Of a stretch of 64,000 nucleotides of DNA, positions 1 through 10,689 are shown one piece after another. Under the pieces are notes generated by a model. The model did not search any database. It was given only the letters and a program-made list of their open reading frames with translations, and was not told where the DNA came from. Every line of letters starts with the position of its first letter. Positions within the stretch are counted from its first letter, which is position 1. Location of the stretch: NCBI GenBank assembly GCA_003586115.2, contig QVOM02000034.1, positions 11,024,612 through 11,088,611 of the forward strand, written 5' to 3'. The translations under genes and the position numbers were made by a program. The stretch is from Salvator merianae. Lineage: Eukaryota; Chordata; Lepidosauria; Squamata; Teiidae.

Positions 1-488
1 GCTTCTTCAGCCTCAAAAGATGACGTTTAAGAAGCGACCTGATTGAAGTATATAAAATCATACATGGTGTGAAAAACGTGGATAGAGAAAATTTATTTTC
101 TCTATCACATAACACTAGAATCAGGGGCCAGTCTATGAAGCTGATGGGCTGAAGAGTTAGGACTAACAAGGGGAAGTATTTTTTCTCCCACAAAGTAATT
201 GGTCTATGGAATTAACTACCAGAAATGGTGGTGACAGCAACCAGCCTGAACTCATGGAGGTCAGGTGTATCAATGACTACTAGAATGGATGCCCAGGTAC
301 TGCCTCCAGGTTAGAGAGACAGGCAGGATGTCTCTAAAGGCCATTTTCAGGCAATCCAGAGCAGATGAAGGTTTTGCTTATGTCTTCTGCTTGAGAATGT
401 CCTGAATCAATTGCTGGGCTACTGTATGAGACAGGATGCTGGACTAGATCCAGCAGTGCTCCTCTCCTGTTTATATGTTTTTATGTTC
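1..488 (+). mobile_element. CR1 LINE, 3' end (C-terminus of ORF2 plus 3' UTR)
   Basis: The start encodes the conserved CR1 tail 'LFSLKR..F..DLIEVYKIMHG', followed by a 3' UTR that ends in the reptile-type CR1 signature (ggactagatccagcagtgctcctct) and a short run of TTATGTT-like units. It is cut by the window edge at its 5' side. Compared with the better copy at 33127-34400 it lacks about 27 bases between the 'ggtgacagc' segment and 'tcatggaggtcagg'. It is a dead fragment with no function of its own. Confidence 0.85.
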
Positions 489-1344
489 AGTATTGTACTG
501 AACAAAGTGTATCTACTTCAGTAGAGTAGAAACATATGCTGAGAAGGTTACTCAGTAAGAATAATTTTTATCCCATTTCTGAGATCCCAAGATCTTTTAA
601 AATTAATGTCAAGAAACAGATGTAAAAGCATGTGACTTAAGTGGCCAATCACATCATAAACAAAATCCGTTCCATCCTGAAAGCCACAATGTAAATCTGG
701 AATCATAAACACAGCGTCATGGAAATGTTTACTGTAGTGAATACATTGATTAGTTTTGCCAAGCTGCCTATTTGTCCTGTCAAAAGAAAGAGAAGGGAAA
801 GCCACAAAATAAATGGATCATTACAAATATTTACTCAGCTGCAATGGCCAATATGAGAAGGGGAAAAGGTTCTAATAGAAAAATGTAGGGGAAAAACAAA
901 TGGAGATCTGTCGTGAATCATGATGGACCTCTCCCGTTCTCTTTCTCTCTCCCTCTCTGTCATCCCCCTACAAGGGAATGAAGTTAGATTGACAAGAAGC
1001 CATTTTAATACTATGGGTAATTTCCTAAAAGTTTTGCAAGAATATATCTTATATAACAGTGGTAAGAGGTTGTTGTGATTTGTAATGTATTGAAATATTG
1101 CTTACGCTGTTTTAACTGTGGATTGTTTGCATTGTTTCTGCTATGTGATTTACGACTTTAAACATCTTACACCATTATCCAACAAATAAAACTGAATACA
1201 GAGGGAAAGCTGCCTTTGACTTGATTTCTTTCCACTGGAAAATAGTCTGGAAGATTGGTCCTAGGTATAGATTGGACTCTACCATTTCTAAAGGTAGATA
1301 AGGGTTGATGTTTTGGTGCTCCTCTATTTATTTGTTGCATTTGT
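489..1344. other. unassigned non-coding DNA
   Basis: AT-rich sequence with a short CT-rich tract near 940-960. I see no coding region or recognisable repeat. Confidence 0.5.
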
Positions 1345-1560
1345 ATTGCTGGGAGCGGAAGTGACTGTAAACTTGGTAACAGAGCAAAGTGTTTGGAAAG
1401 CAGAGGGTTACTAGTTTGATTTCTGACATATCCCCAGGAAAAGGTAAAGGCAAATTGTCTTGGTATCTGCCAAGAAAACTGCATGGATGCGTCTACTTAG
1501 TCTCCAGGAGTCCATGAAGAACATCAACAGTTTATTTAACTGCCTGGCTGCAAGAGGACT
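1345..1560 (+). mobile_element. old tRNA-derived SINE copy
   Basis: The stretch 'ggtatctgccaagaaaactg' followed by 'catggatgcgtct' matches the body of the SINE at 9217-9371 (tgtctgccaagaagactgca) and the copy at 18245-18430. The tRNA-like head is heavily decayed; 'ggttactagtttgatttct' is a degraded B box. Boundaries are approximate. Confidence 0.5.
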
Positions 1561-2239
1561 TCTGAGGTAGCTTTGAGATGTCTTAGGCCATGTCTCCACT
1601 TATGGTTATGGGAGTCTCATTGAAGTGGTGAGGGTCTGGTGTTTCCACTTTTGGTGCAACAATCCCAGGACTGAAGGGCATAATTTTGCAACCTTCAGAG
1701 AAGAGTGCAACATTAGGTCCTTTGTTTGCTTTGTTGATAGCACTTTGTTCACTGCATTGAAAGGTACCACAAAAAAGAAAATGCAGAAGCACCCACTGAT
1801 GAACTGAATGAGGTGCTTCTACCAAGGTGCCTGTCTCCGTGCCTTCCTACCCTTGCCATGGGGAGATGGCCTTTAGAGACGGTTCACAGGTGGGATTGTT
1901 CAGGTGCCAGTCTGCCCCTCCCCCTCTTGTGAACATTCTAGGCAAGAAAGGCTGGATTAGAGATGGAATGAGAACATGAGGATCACATGCCAATCTCTCA
2001 TGCAGCTTCTGAACTGCTTCTTGCTATGTGTGAATGCAACCTAGGTTTTTCCGGGTGGCTTACAACATAATTCATATATGAAGGTAGCTAAATGTGTGTT
2101 TTGCTTACTATGTGGCTTGTTTGCAGCCTTGTGTATCTTCATATAGGGAGCATCAAACATCAGTCAAACCTTTACCTATGTAGAGCAGCATCTACATAGG
2201 GACAAAAGCAAGGTGCTTCTGCTCTTTTAGGCCATGTCT
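1561..2239. other. unassigned non-coding DNA
   Basis: The phrase 'aggccatgtctccac' occurs at about 1587 and again at about 2230, which hints at a degraded repeat pair. A small hairpin lies at about 2174-2200 (cctatgtag / ctacatagg). No gene is visible. Confidence 0.4.
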
Positions 2240-2433
2240 CCACCTCCACGTTGGAGAGACAGGCAGGATGCCTCTAAAGTCATTTTCAGGGAGTTGAGAG
2301 CAGGTGAAGGTTTTGTTTTTGTCTTCTGTTGGAGAATGCCCAGAAGGAATTGGTGGGTCACTGTGTGAGACAGGATGATGGATTAGATGGGTCGTGGCCA
2401 GATCCACCAGGGCTCCTCTTATGATCTTATGTT
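2240..2433 (+). mobile_element. CR1 LINE 3' UTR fragment
   Basis: It carries the CR1 3' UTR landmarks in order: 'ttggagagacaggcaggatg', 'gagcaggtgaaggtttt', 'ggattagatgggtcgtggcc' and the terminal 'ttatgatcttatgtt'. It is directly followed by a second CR1 3' fragment in the same orientation. Confidence 0.85.
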
Positions 2434-2800
2434 GGGCAGAAGTGTTAGGACTGACAAGGGAAGTATTTTTTCACACAGAAGATCATCTGTCAATGGACTT
2501 TACTACTAGAAGAGGTGGTGACAGTAACCAGCTTGGATGGATTTAACAAAGGGTTAGACAAATTCATGGAGGTCAGGTGTATCAATGGCTACTAAAGTTT
2601 ATGTCTAGGTACTACCTCTGGTTTGGAAAGACAGGCAGCATTTCTCTAAAGACCATTTGTAAGAAGTCGAGAGCAGGTAAAGGTTTTTCCTTTGTCTTCT
2701 GCTTGAGGATGCCCAGAAGCAATGGGTGGACCATTGTGTGGGACACGATGCTGGGCCAGATGAGCGTGACCAGATCTACCAGGGCTTCTCTTATATCCCT
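2434..2800 (+). mobile_element. second CR1 LINE 3' fragment in tandem
   Basis: It begins inside the CR1 C-terminal coding end (gttaggactgacaaggg... tttttcac), continues through 'tcatggaggtcaggtgtatc' and ends in 'gggcttctcttatatccct'. It abuts the previous 3' end with no intervening sequence. Either one CR1 landed at the tail of another, or a deletion joined them. Confidence 0.8.
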
Positions 2801-3330
2801 ACGCAAAGATGGGAGAGTCTGGGTGCATTGACAGGAGCTTCCACATCTCCTTTTCAGCGCATGAAAGTGCCTGTCGACATGGCAAACATAGTGATATTGC
2901 ACCCTTCACTCCTGGGTGCCTTGGGCATGTGCCACACTCCTCAGGTGGGTGGTCCATCTTTTGACAGATGCTTCATACCACCAAAGATGGAAAAGCAATG
3001 CCCTAGCCCCTTCAAGGAGGTGCCCGACCTCCTTGAAGCAACCTTAAAATGCTGCTTTCATTCCTGTGGAGCAGGCAGAGGTTGGGTGAAAAATCCTCCT
3101 ACTTCCTGTTTGCTCCTACACTTATGGTTTTCTTTCATTTTTTGAAAAGCTTTTTAAAATCTCTGTTGCCAGCATCAACAAAAGCAAAAAGAGTAAGTCC
3201 CCCCTGACAAACACACCAGATGAGTTTGAGCAAGTGGAGAACCCACAGGGAAAGGGGACAAGCAGCACACATGACTGCTACTAAGCCCTGGCCCAATTTA
3301 TTGGGATGGGACTTCTCACCTACAGGTTGG
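2801..3330. other. unassigned non-coding DNA with a small hairpin
   Basis: A perfect short hairpin (cttcaaggaggt / acctccttgaag) lies near 3010-3040. The open frame reading through this region has no recognisable domain and starts in CR1 sequence, so I do not call a gene. Confidence 0.4.
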
Positions 3331-3640
3331 CCTCCCTCCTCCATCTGCTGCTGCTCCTCCTCCTCCAAGTGCAGTTATTTTAACCATAAATGGTCACAAC
3401 AAGTCAAAATAGCAACAAACTAATCAGGCCATATCATCATCATCATTATGTTACATAGCCTACTGGGCTTTCTGGACTGCATTTGACACCCTTCATTATC
3501 AGATCCTTCCAACAAGCTGAGATAATTAGAGGCATCTTGGTAAAATATGCACAGCACTGAGCAGTGCTGCCTTTTGCAACTGATGGGTTGCATCATCATC
3601 ATCATCTCCTTCATCTTCATCACATCACCATCATCCTCCC
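3331..3640. repeat. trinucleotide microsatellites (CTG/CTC and ATC)
   Basis: CTG/CTC-type triplets run from about 3331 to 3366, and ATC triplets occur at about 3433-3447 and 3591-3640. The short acidic or Met/Asp-rich frames across them are a by-product. Confidence 0.8.
3455..3590 (-). mobile_element. R4-clade-like LINE C-terminal remnant
   Basis: Read on the minus strand, the segment encodes 'LQKAALLSAVHILPRCL', resembling the 'LQ..ALLGTAHILRKVL' end of R4-clade ORFs. A second remnant at 10440-10682 shows the same phrase better preserved. It is short and frameshifted, so the clade assignment is tentative. Confidence 0.45.
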
Positions 3641-3659
3641 AACCGTCATCCTTCAAGAG

Positions 3660-4009
3660 GCAGTTAGAGTAACACAGAGTAACTGTTAAAAAGACAGATC
3701 TTAGCTCTTGGCCTTACCATCTAAGGTAGGCGGAACATATGAGGACAGCAGGTAAGGTGAAGCGTGTGTGTGGGGGGGTCTATCCGTTTGCCACTCCCCT
3801 CAGGCAAGATGGTGCTGTAGCCTTTGACTCACCTGGGAATGTAACACTTGGACTCATCAGCCCCTTATTTCCTCTACACTCCCTCAGGCAAGAAGGTTCA
3901 TAGCCTGTTGGTGATAGGTATGCCAACAGAATAAGATGGAATATATACAGGCAGTTATTGATATAATGGCAATTCAGGCGATATTTGGTTTCTAATATGA
4001 AAACAATAA
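3660..4009. other. unassigned non-coding DNA
   Basis: No gene seen. The phrase 'ctcaggcaaga' occurs twice, about 90 bases apart, suggesting a weak local duplication. Confidence 0.4.
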
Positions 4010-4215
4010 GGCTGTGATCAGACATAACAAAAGGGGTGCCTCAGAGGCACCTCAGAGAGACAGTGTGTGGTCCTCGTGTCCCCAACCTTCTCTAATCCAC
4101 CTTCTCTAGCATAGAATATTCAGGAGCAAGGGGAGTGTGTGTGAACGATCCCACCTCAAAGTTTTCAATAAGATGCCTCAGGGATGCTTTTTTTTTTCTG
4201 TGTCTGATCACAGCC
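4010..4215. mobile_element. PIF/Harbinger-like MITE, TIR GGCTGTGATCAGACA, TSD TAA
   Basis: The left end reads GGCTGTGATCAGACA and the right end TGTCTGATCACAGCC, a near-perfect terminal inverted repeat. The element is flanked by TAA on both sides (4007-4009 and 4216-4218). A 3-bp TAA duplication is the hallmark of PIF/Harbinger insertion. It is non-coding, 206 bp long and shares its interior (ctctaatccacctt, gtgtgaacgatccca, cctcagggatgc) with copies at 21613-21821 and 49930-50087. Confidence 0.85.
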
Positions 4216-6172
4216 TAAGGCTACTTTTCAGACTGACAGACATGGGGAGAAAATCTCAGACACTTACTATCTCAGAGGGTTCATGGGAGCAATTAGTAAA
4301 GCTGAGTGGCATGCCTGCAGCTTCTCTTTTAGACTTACCAGTTAAAAGAAAAGAGGTGGCACTGTGTTGGCATCCCCAGATAAGCCCTCATGCTGATATG
4401 TTGCCCCTGAATGCCTAATTAACAAGGGTGTGGTATTGCCTGCACTTCCTTAAAAGTGCCAGCATCTTGCCGAAAGATCTGGTGTCTGGTGCACACTGCA
4501 GCAACATAGTGCCACATTGGGCATCTGACTGCATGCTGTATGCATAAACAAACTAATGGGCCAGCACAGTGATTTTCCTAACTGTCTGATCCAACACTTG
4601 TCTAAGCATGTCTAGCAGCCACTTTCCCCTCAGATGATGAGAGCATCAAAACTTTAACCACCAAGCCCCTTGTCTTGAGGCAGGAGACATGCAGGCATGC
4701 CCTGGAAGTGACTGAACGTTAACCATACAGTAGTGAGTTATGGCTCCACGGTGGTAAGTGAATGATTGTTCAGAGTGAAACTTCACTTGCAGTAATGAAA
4801 TCCTGGCTGGAACTACACATAGGAACCAGAAGTGTGGCCAAAATCATGCTACAGTTCTGGGTTTCCAGCTTTGAAGTTGCCTCCTCTCATTTACACAGGG
4901 ACAAAGAGTGGCTTCATTGGCAAGAGCAATCTCAGAGAGATGTCTGTCAATTCACCGTTCGGTCATTCTTGCCATTGTCTGGGGAGGCTGAGGGGCTGGA
5001 TAGGGGCAAAAGAATTTGGATACCCCATCCCCTGGTCACACCGAAGGCAGCCTAAAGTCACCATCTAGCTGCAGTCTGTATTACATTATTTACCCTGTTA
5101 GATCTAGGCAGTGTAGCTGAGTGACTTAAACTTTGGGTTCCAAATGGATCCGCTCAGCTTAGAATCCAGCAGATCTGAAGTTGCTGTCACTCAAGGTTGT
5201 TATACCTCATTTGGGGACTTATGGTCTTTTGCCAGGAATACAACTGAGGAAGAAAGAACCATTACCTCCCTTCTCTTCATGCTGTGATTCTGGGGTTGTG
5301 TGGGAGAGATCTTCTCATTGCTCCTACTAAATAAATATTGCCAGTCATTAGTGAACTAAATTGGCCAATAAGATGTGTCAGCTTCTTAGATGAACAGGAA
5401 TTCTGTAAACAATGACAAATCCACATTTTGAGCCAAAGTGGTGTCCTGTTGACAAGTATTCCCTGCTTCTGGACAAGGCAGGCTTCGTGTCTGTGGTTAA
5501 CCTGAAAGCCAGCTATGCAGCTGATTTTTATCTTTCTTATGACACACACACAACTATTTGCTTTCCAGTTTGAGGAGAGGAAAAAAGGGCAGACATCCAG
5601 AAGAACAAATGAAACATAGCACGAGGCTTACTCACAGCTTTCTCCATTTCAGAGAGCTTTCAGAGGAGCTTGTTTGATGAAGTCAGGATTTTATTATTTC
5701 ATTTTTTTTTTTTTTACTGTTTAGTCATAAACAGATGAATCCTATAATAGCCTTTGTTTCCTCTGCTACAGGAGGTCTGTATGATTAATCAAATCTCCGA
5801 CAGTCAATGCCAACCCAAACAGATGAATGCAAAGCGCATCTGCTGTAGATTAAACATTTGGAAAAACCATTTTATAAATATTTTTTTCTCCCCAAACAAC
5901 ATATCCATATGGCAAGTTGAATATGTTCAAAACTCTCTGCATATACTCTACAGCCTTGTGGATGTATTTATCAACATACAGTATCTAATGGGTACAGTTG
6001 TCATTCAGCAGACAAATCTCTAAACCCATTTGTAGAGTAGATACACAATCGGAATGGTGAATTGACTGCTGAAACACAACTGTGTTTTAGGGAGATGTAC
6101 AGTTTGCTTTTTAGGTCATGCATGCTGCTAACTGGCTCGCACATGTTAATTGGCTATATGGTTTAATCTAAC
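4216..6172. other. unassigned non-coding DNA
   Basis: About 2 kb without a convincing gene or repeat. A run of about 15 T lies near 5702-5715. Short frames here have no recognisable domain. Confidence 0.5.
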
Positions 6173-6175
6173 CAA

Positions 6176-6582
6176 GGGCCTGTTCGCACTTTAGTGCTAG
6201 TGACTGGGGAGACACTCACTAGCACAGTGTGTCTGCACTTTACAGAGGCCCGAGCCATCGCTACTAGTGGTGGGTAACAAAATTGTTGTCCACAGCTGTA
6301 CCGGGAGCCACCAGACTGCTCCCAGTGTGCAGCTTTTCACCTAATTCCTACTGTAAATGTTGCAGGCTGCAGTATAGCATGGCTGCGCAGTCGTGTGCTG
6401 TATCCCTGGTCACCATGGCAGTGGCTGGACGTTTCCACAGCCACTATCATGGCAGGGCGGCCAGCATTTGTACTGCAAGTGCTAAAAGCCTGTTTCCAGG
6501 CTGCTCCAGGACCCGCAGTGCGGATGGCCACCATGGCCCAGGGCCTGTTTGACCATTCCAAGGTGGAAAGTGTGAAAGGCCT
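6176..6582. mobile_element. TIR-family element, subfamily 2, TSD CAA
   Basis: The left end 'gggcctgttcgcacttt' and right end 'aaagtgtgaaaggcct' are inverted repeats, flanked by CAA on both sides (6173-6175, 6583-6585). The interior holds 'caccatggcagtggctg' and 'cactcactagcacag', shared with the copies at 7984, 36122, 38819, 41405 and 44730. It is non-coding. The superfamily (PIF/Harbinger-like) is inferred from the 3-bp duplication. Confidence 0.75.
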
Positions 6583-7137
6583 CAAAACTCCTTCCTGTAT
6601 CCAGACCGGCACTTGTCCGATGTGGAAGAAGCACACTAGCAAGCGGCTTGTTCCAGGATAGTAGGCACATATAGCTAAATCCAGATAAATATGTAAAACA
6701 ACTAGGCATTGCATTCAGTCTGCAAGCATATCTATAAATTAAATTTTCAAACATCTGGACTGAGCTGTTGGTCATAATTCCACCTTGTCCTACCTCCATC
6801 CAAAGCTCAGGGAAGCCTACCAAAACTTTTATGGTAAAAAGAAAAATGAGAATAGGAGGTAGGGGGGCTTATAAGCCCAATAAATAAATAAATAAACATT
6901 TGAAATAAGTTAAAATACATTTAGAAAACCCTATACAGTGATGAAAGTCCTGTTCCTATATTAATCTACTATAAGCAAGAAAAGGGGGTGATGGTCTCAA
7001 AATTTTTACAAAATGCAAATAAAGTTATGTTAAACAGCAGTCTGAATGCTGTATTGTATTTTTTCAGATATTTTGTTGGGTATTATACTTCAAAGTGATT
7101 TTAGCAGCAAGTTGGTATTACCAACCTATCCATATAT

Positions 7138-7603
7138 GGGCGTTTTTGCACTTACTGGAGTGGAAGGTATATTTAGCATGGTTGGGGCCAGTCAGCATTG
7201 GGTAGGGTGAGACGCGTTCACATCTGTTGGAGCTGGAGCGCCCTGGAAGCCGACCTGTGCTGGAAGCAGTGCGAATGAGAGTGCGCTAGTGCACTTGTCA
7301 TCTTTGGAATGGCCGCCAGGGTCCAGACCCCGGACCAAATGCTGTGGTTTGAAGCCAGCAATTGGTCCCTGCCCCGGCGCTGCTCCAAATGCAGAAGTGG
7401 TGTGAACTCACCACTCCCGAACTTCACCTGATCATGCTAGTTGAGTTCCAGACTGCTTTTTTCTACACCAGTGCTGCACAGTTTCAGGTGAGCATCAGGT
7501 GGGCTTTGGTGAGCTGTATGACAGCTCACTCCGTTTGCAGGTGTGAACGCACCTTACTAGCGAGTGGCCAGGAACGTTCCTCTCGCAAAGTGCGAACAGG
7601 GAC
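7138..7603. mobile_element. TIR-family element, subfamily 3
   Basis: The left end is 'gggcgtttttgcactt' after TAT, and the right end is 'aaagtgcgaacagggac' before CAT. The interior (gagttccagactgc, gcatcaggtgggctt, ccaggaacgttcctctcgcaa) is shared closely with 10690-11190, which defines a subfamily. It is directly adjacent to the next TIR element. It is non-coding. Confidence 0.7.
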
Positions 7604-7606
7604 CAT

Positions 7607-7954
7607 GGCCCTTTCTGCACTTGGCCTTATTGTGGATTATATCTCAGAATAGGGATCTGCCATCTGCATGCTAGCGCAGACTATGGTAGATTTATTTATT
7701 AGATTTATATGCCGCCCCTCTCCGAAGACTCGGGGCGGCTTACAATATATAAATATACATGATAAAATTGAATTAGGAGCCATCTAAAATACAATTTAAA
7801 ATCTATCTAAAACCCCAAACCAAGCATACATTCCTAACAACATTCACACTGGGCAAGATCCTGGGCAAGACCTTACATAGTTTGCACTACCATGTGCATA
7901 GCAGGTCCCTATTCTGGGATATAATCCACAATAAGGCCAAGTGCAGAAAGGGTC
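7607..7954. mobile_element. foldback TIR element, TSD CAT
   Basis: Long inverted arms: 7607 onward 'ggccctttctgcacttggcc' then 'ttattgtggattatat', matched by the reverse complement of the sequence ending at 7954. The flanks are CAT at 7604-7606 and 7955-7957. The centre is occupied by a SINE-tail-like segment (7688-7825). Confidence 0.8.
7688..7825 (-). mobile_element. SINE-tail-like segment inside the foldback element
   Basis: The sequence 'tttatatgccgcccctctcc' followed by 'gaagactcggggcggcttacaa' is the common reptilian retroposon tail in reverse orientation, comparable with 21175-21345 and 26105-26403. It splits the two arms of the surrounding TIR element, so it is probably the younger insertion. 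Confidence 0.5.
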
Positions 7955-7983
7955 CATGTCTCTCAGTGATCTAGTGTCTCTAT

Positions 7984-8416
7984 GGGCCAATTTGCACCTG
8001 TTGCTAGCAAGCATCGAGGATGCCTGCTAGCAAAGTGCATCTGCACTTGGCAGAAGCCTGAGCAGCTGGGAGCAGCATAACGCTGCTCTTGATCACTCCT
8101 AGTTTTGGAGCACAAATTTGTACTCCACACCTTTATCAGAAGCTGATAGTCAGCTCCGGTAAAGAGCATTTGCACTTACCTTGCGGCACAGCAGTTGGTC
8201 CTACGCAACCAATTGATTGCACCTGCATGATCACCTGATCACCCAATCACACAGCTGTCACCATGGCAGCGGCTACCAACTTCCTGGCTGCTGCCGTAGT
8301 AATCATTAGGTAAGACACAAGGGCTTACAGTGAGGACGAAGTCCGCACTGCGAGGTCAATGCCACATTAGAACAGAGTAATTAGTCTGTTCTAAGGTGGT
8401 AAGTGTGAAAATGCTG
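7984..8416. mobile_element. TIR-family element, subfamily 2, TSD TAT
   Basis: The left end is 'gggccaatttgcacctg' after TAT (7981-7983) and the right end 'gtaagtgtgaaaatgctg' before TAT (8417-8419). The interior shares 'gctagcaagc', 'gcacaaatttgtactccac' and 'caccatggcagcggct' with the other subfamily 2 copies. It is non-coding. Confidence 0.75.
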
Positions 8417-8419
8417 TAT

Positions 8420-9216
8420 ATATAAACTTTTCACCATGGTTGATCTTCTCCAATAGCATAAAACCTGCTCAGACTTTTCTAGATATATAGCTTTAAATAT
8501 ACATCCAAATCAAATAACACATAATAAACCACCACCAGATTGAACAATAATGTTTACAATGTTATGTCATATGCTAAGAATACTCCAAGCAAAATGCTGA
8601 TATTCCATGCATTACACATGAGTCTTTAGCCAATACTTGGTGTACAATTTTTGTGGTAAGTTTGGATATAACAAGCAAGATTCACAGTTCTATAAAGACT
8701 TCCATTTATCCAACTTTTTTGGGATAACATTAGCTGCATCCAGACATCACTTACTTATTCCACTATATTTGGATATTCTGGAATGCAGCCATTAACATTT
8801 CTAAAAAACAAAATTTGATACACAATAATATCACTGATATCCTAGATATATGTGAAAGTCAAAGGAAATGACTGGTTTGATTCCTTTCAACTGCTGCTCA
8901 GCCTAGAGGCAGGTGATTCTTTTAAAGAGGAAGAAATCAGGACCAAGGTCATTCTGAAACAAGGCTTATAAATATCTATTTAGCACAGTCACTTGGCTAT
9001 GCAATCCAGCTAGCACTGCACTTTAATAGGCAGTGCAAAAAGTCAGGACTTCATTGTTTTGTAAACTCCCTATACAGGCTTTAAATCCCTTAATCTTCAC
9101 CCTATTTCTTGAAAAAGCAATCTTATGTTCTGTACTGGGCTAATTCTATATGCTGAATGCGACTCCTGTTACCTGTGTGGATAGTTATATCCCAGGATTT
9201 TTATTGCTTATCATTG
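8420..9216. other. unassigned DNA with one short hairpin-MITE fragment
   Basis: At about 8742-8798 the sequence 'ctgcatccagacatcactta' then 'ttccactatatttggatattc' matches one arm of the hairpin element at 53083-53215. The rest is AT-rich and unassigned. Confidence 0.5.
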
Positions 9217-9371
9217 GGAGAGGCTGTAGCTCAGAGGTAATATAAGCAGCCTGGAAAGGAGACTGTTGCCAGTTCGATCCCCAGTCTCTCCCCAGAAGCA
9301 GCCAATGGCAAACCACTGGTTTGTGTCTGCCAAGAAGACTGCATAGAGGTGCCCATGGAGTTGGTCACAAT
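9217..9371 (+). mobile_element. tRNA-derived SINE with intact A and B boxes
   Basis: An RNA polymerase III A box (TAGCTCAGAGG, 9227-9237) and B box (AGTTCGATCCC, 9271-9281) sit 33 bases apart in a tRNA-like head. They are followed by a non-tRNA body (ggcaaaccactggtttgtg, tctgccaagaagactgca). The body recurs at about 1430-1500 and 18320-18390. The body and its repetition argue against a real tRNA gene. A hAT-like element begins immediately downstream. Confidence 0.8.
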
Positions 9372-10351
9372 TAGGGATGGGCACAAAAAAAATCATTTTC
9401 GATTCATTTTTGAATCAGAAATCCGCAGTTTTGAATCGTCAGCAAATTCCGTTATTGAAAAATGCATTTTTTGCATTCGTTTTCCCATTGAAAATGCCAT
9501 TTTTATGGTTTAAACATAGCGAAAAAGTGCAAAAATGTAAACATTCGAAGAATTTCATTTTTGCAAAAGAATAGGCTTTTTTGTTTTCAATGGAAAACCC
9601 GTAAGTGCGAAAAAAAGTCATTTTTGTTTTCACGGAAAATATTACACAAATGGTATAGAACCCCTGCACAATTATCACACTTCTTTAACATGGGTAGTAA
9701 TTGCTGGCATGGATGCAATCAAAGAGGTATTTTTTTTCATATGATCTGGGAATGCCCGATAGTATCAGAATTTTGGAAAAAGATAGAGAAAGAAATTTGT
9801 GACATGCTGAATATACAATGTACAATAACAGGGAGAATGGGAGTCTTGCATATGGAGTTAAATAATCTTCCAACAATCCAATTGAAGGAGATAGTAGAAT
9901 AATTGTTAACATGTGCTCAAGTAGTCATAGTTAGTGGATGGAAGGACAGAACGAAATGGACTATTAGTAGATGGTATAATTATATAATTAATGTGATAGT
10001 GGTAGAAATACAGAATAGTCGTATGAATTCTATTACTAATTTGGATAGGGTTAGATTATGTAAACAAAAATGGATGATAGTTAAAATATATTTAGATAAT
10101 AAGCTTAGGAGTGAAAGTGAAAAATTGAAGTTGCGTTTAATTTTCTCAATGTAGTATTATGAATTGTGTAGCCTTTTCTATGATTGATATAAAAACTTTG
10201 AATTTTGTATTACCCGTGGGAGGGAGGGGGAGGGGGACTTGTAGCAATGGTAAAAGAAAAACTAATAAAAAAAATCGTTTTAATGCAAAAATTTGCAAAA
10301 ATGAACCTTCAAATGAATTTTTGAATACGAATCGAAATTTGCACATCCCTA
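9372..10351. mobile_element. hAT-like element (ends TAGGGATGKGCA), interrupted by an L1
   Basis: The left end TAGGGATGGGCAC and right end GCACATCCCTA form a terminal inverted repeat, and both subterminal regions are similar AT-rich sequence (gattcatttttgaatc / aatttttgaatacgaatcg). The ends match the elements at 25001 and 42300, which have clear 8-bp duplications. Here the flanking 8-mers match only approximately (tcacaatt, gcacagtt), so the duplication is decayed. About 640 bp of the interior is an inserted L1 3' end. Confidence 0.75.
9645..10282 (+). pseudogene. L1-like LINE, 5'-truncated ORF2 3' end nested in the hAT element
   Basis: The plus strand encodes the C-terminal L1 ORF2 region: 'KWYRTPAQLSHFF', a Cys/His cluster 'CWHGC....FFHMIWECP' and, after one in-frame stop at 9900-9902, 'LLTCAQVVIVSGWKDRTKW'. 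It ends in a G-rich 3' tract and an A-rich tail (aaaagaaaaactaataaaa). The reverse transcriptase domain is absent. The same C-terminal phrases recur on the minus strand at 41861-43750 and 55618-58145. Read as a dead copy. Confidence 0.8.
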
Positions 10352-10439
10352 GCACAGTTCGATGGTACCCAGCAACAACAATATCATTAGAATATAAAAT
10401 AGTTCTGAGTACTTTAAAACAAGCCAAGAACAAATTATG

Positions 10440-10682
10440 ATGTTGCTTGTGTCACTTGCACTTTGGTGGCCAGCTTGTTACTTGACATGTGAGTTCCCCA
10501 ATGAGGCAGGATAATCAGAGGTATCAGCAAAAAATGTGTGCTGTTCCGAGTAGTGCTGCCTCTTGTACATGATGGAAAGCAGCTCTATCAATAATAAAGG
10601 TTTTAAGATGTCACTAAGGTTCTTTAGGAAATGGACCAAGGGTACCAATAACTGCTGGCACAACCATTGCCTTCCTTTGCTA
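10440..10682 (-). mobile_element. R4-clade-like LINE C-terminal remnant
   Basis: On the minus strand the sequence reads 'AVIGTLGPFPKEP' and later 'VQEAALLGTAHIF', which is the conserved C-terminal stretch of R4-clade LINEs (an endonuclease-type C-terminus). Stops and frameshifts interrupt it. It parallels 3455-3590. Its clade rests on remembered motifs only. Confidence 0.55.
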
Positions 10683-10689
10683 TAGAGAT

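Noticed and set aside
9217..9300. tRNA gene
   Set aside because: A and B boxes are present, but the sequence continues into a repeated non-tRNA body found at two other places, so it is a SINE.
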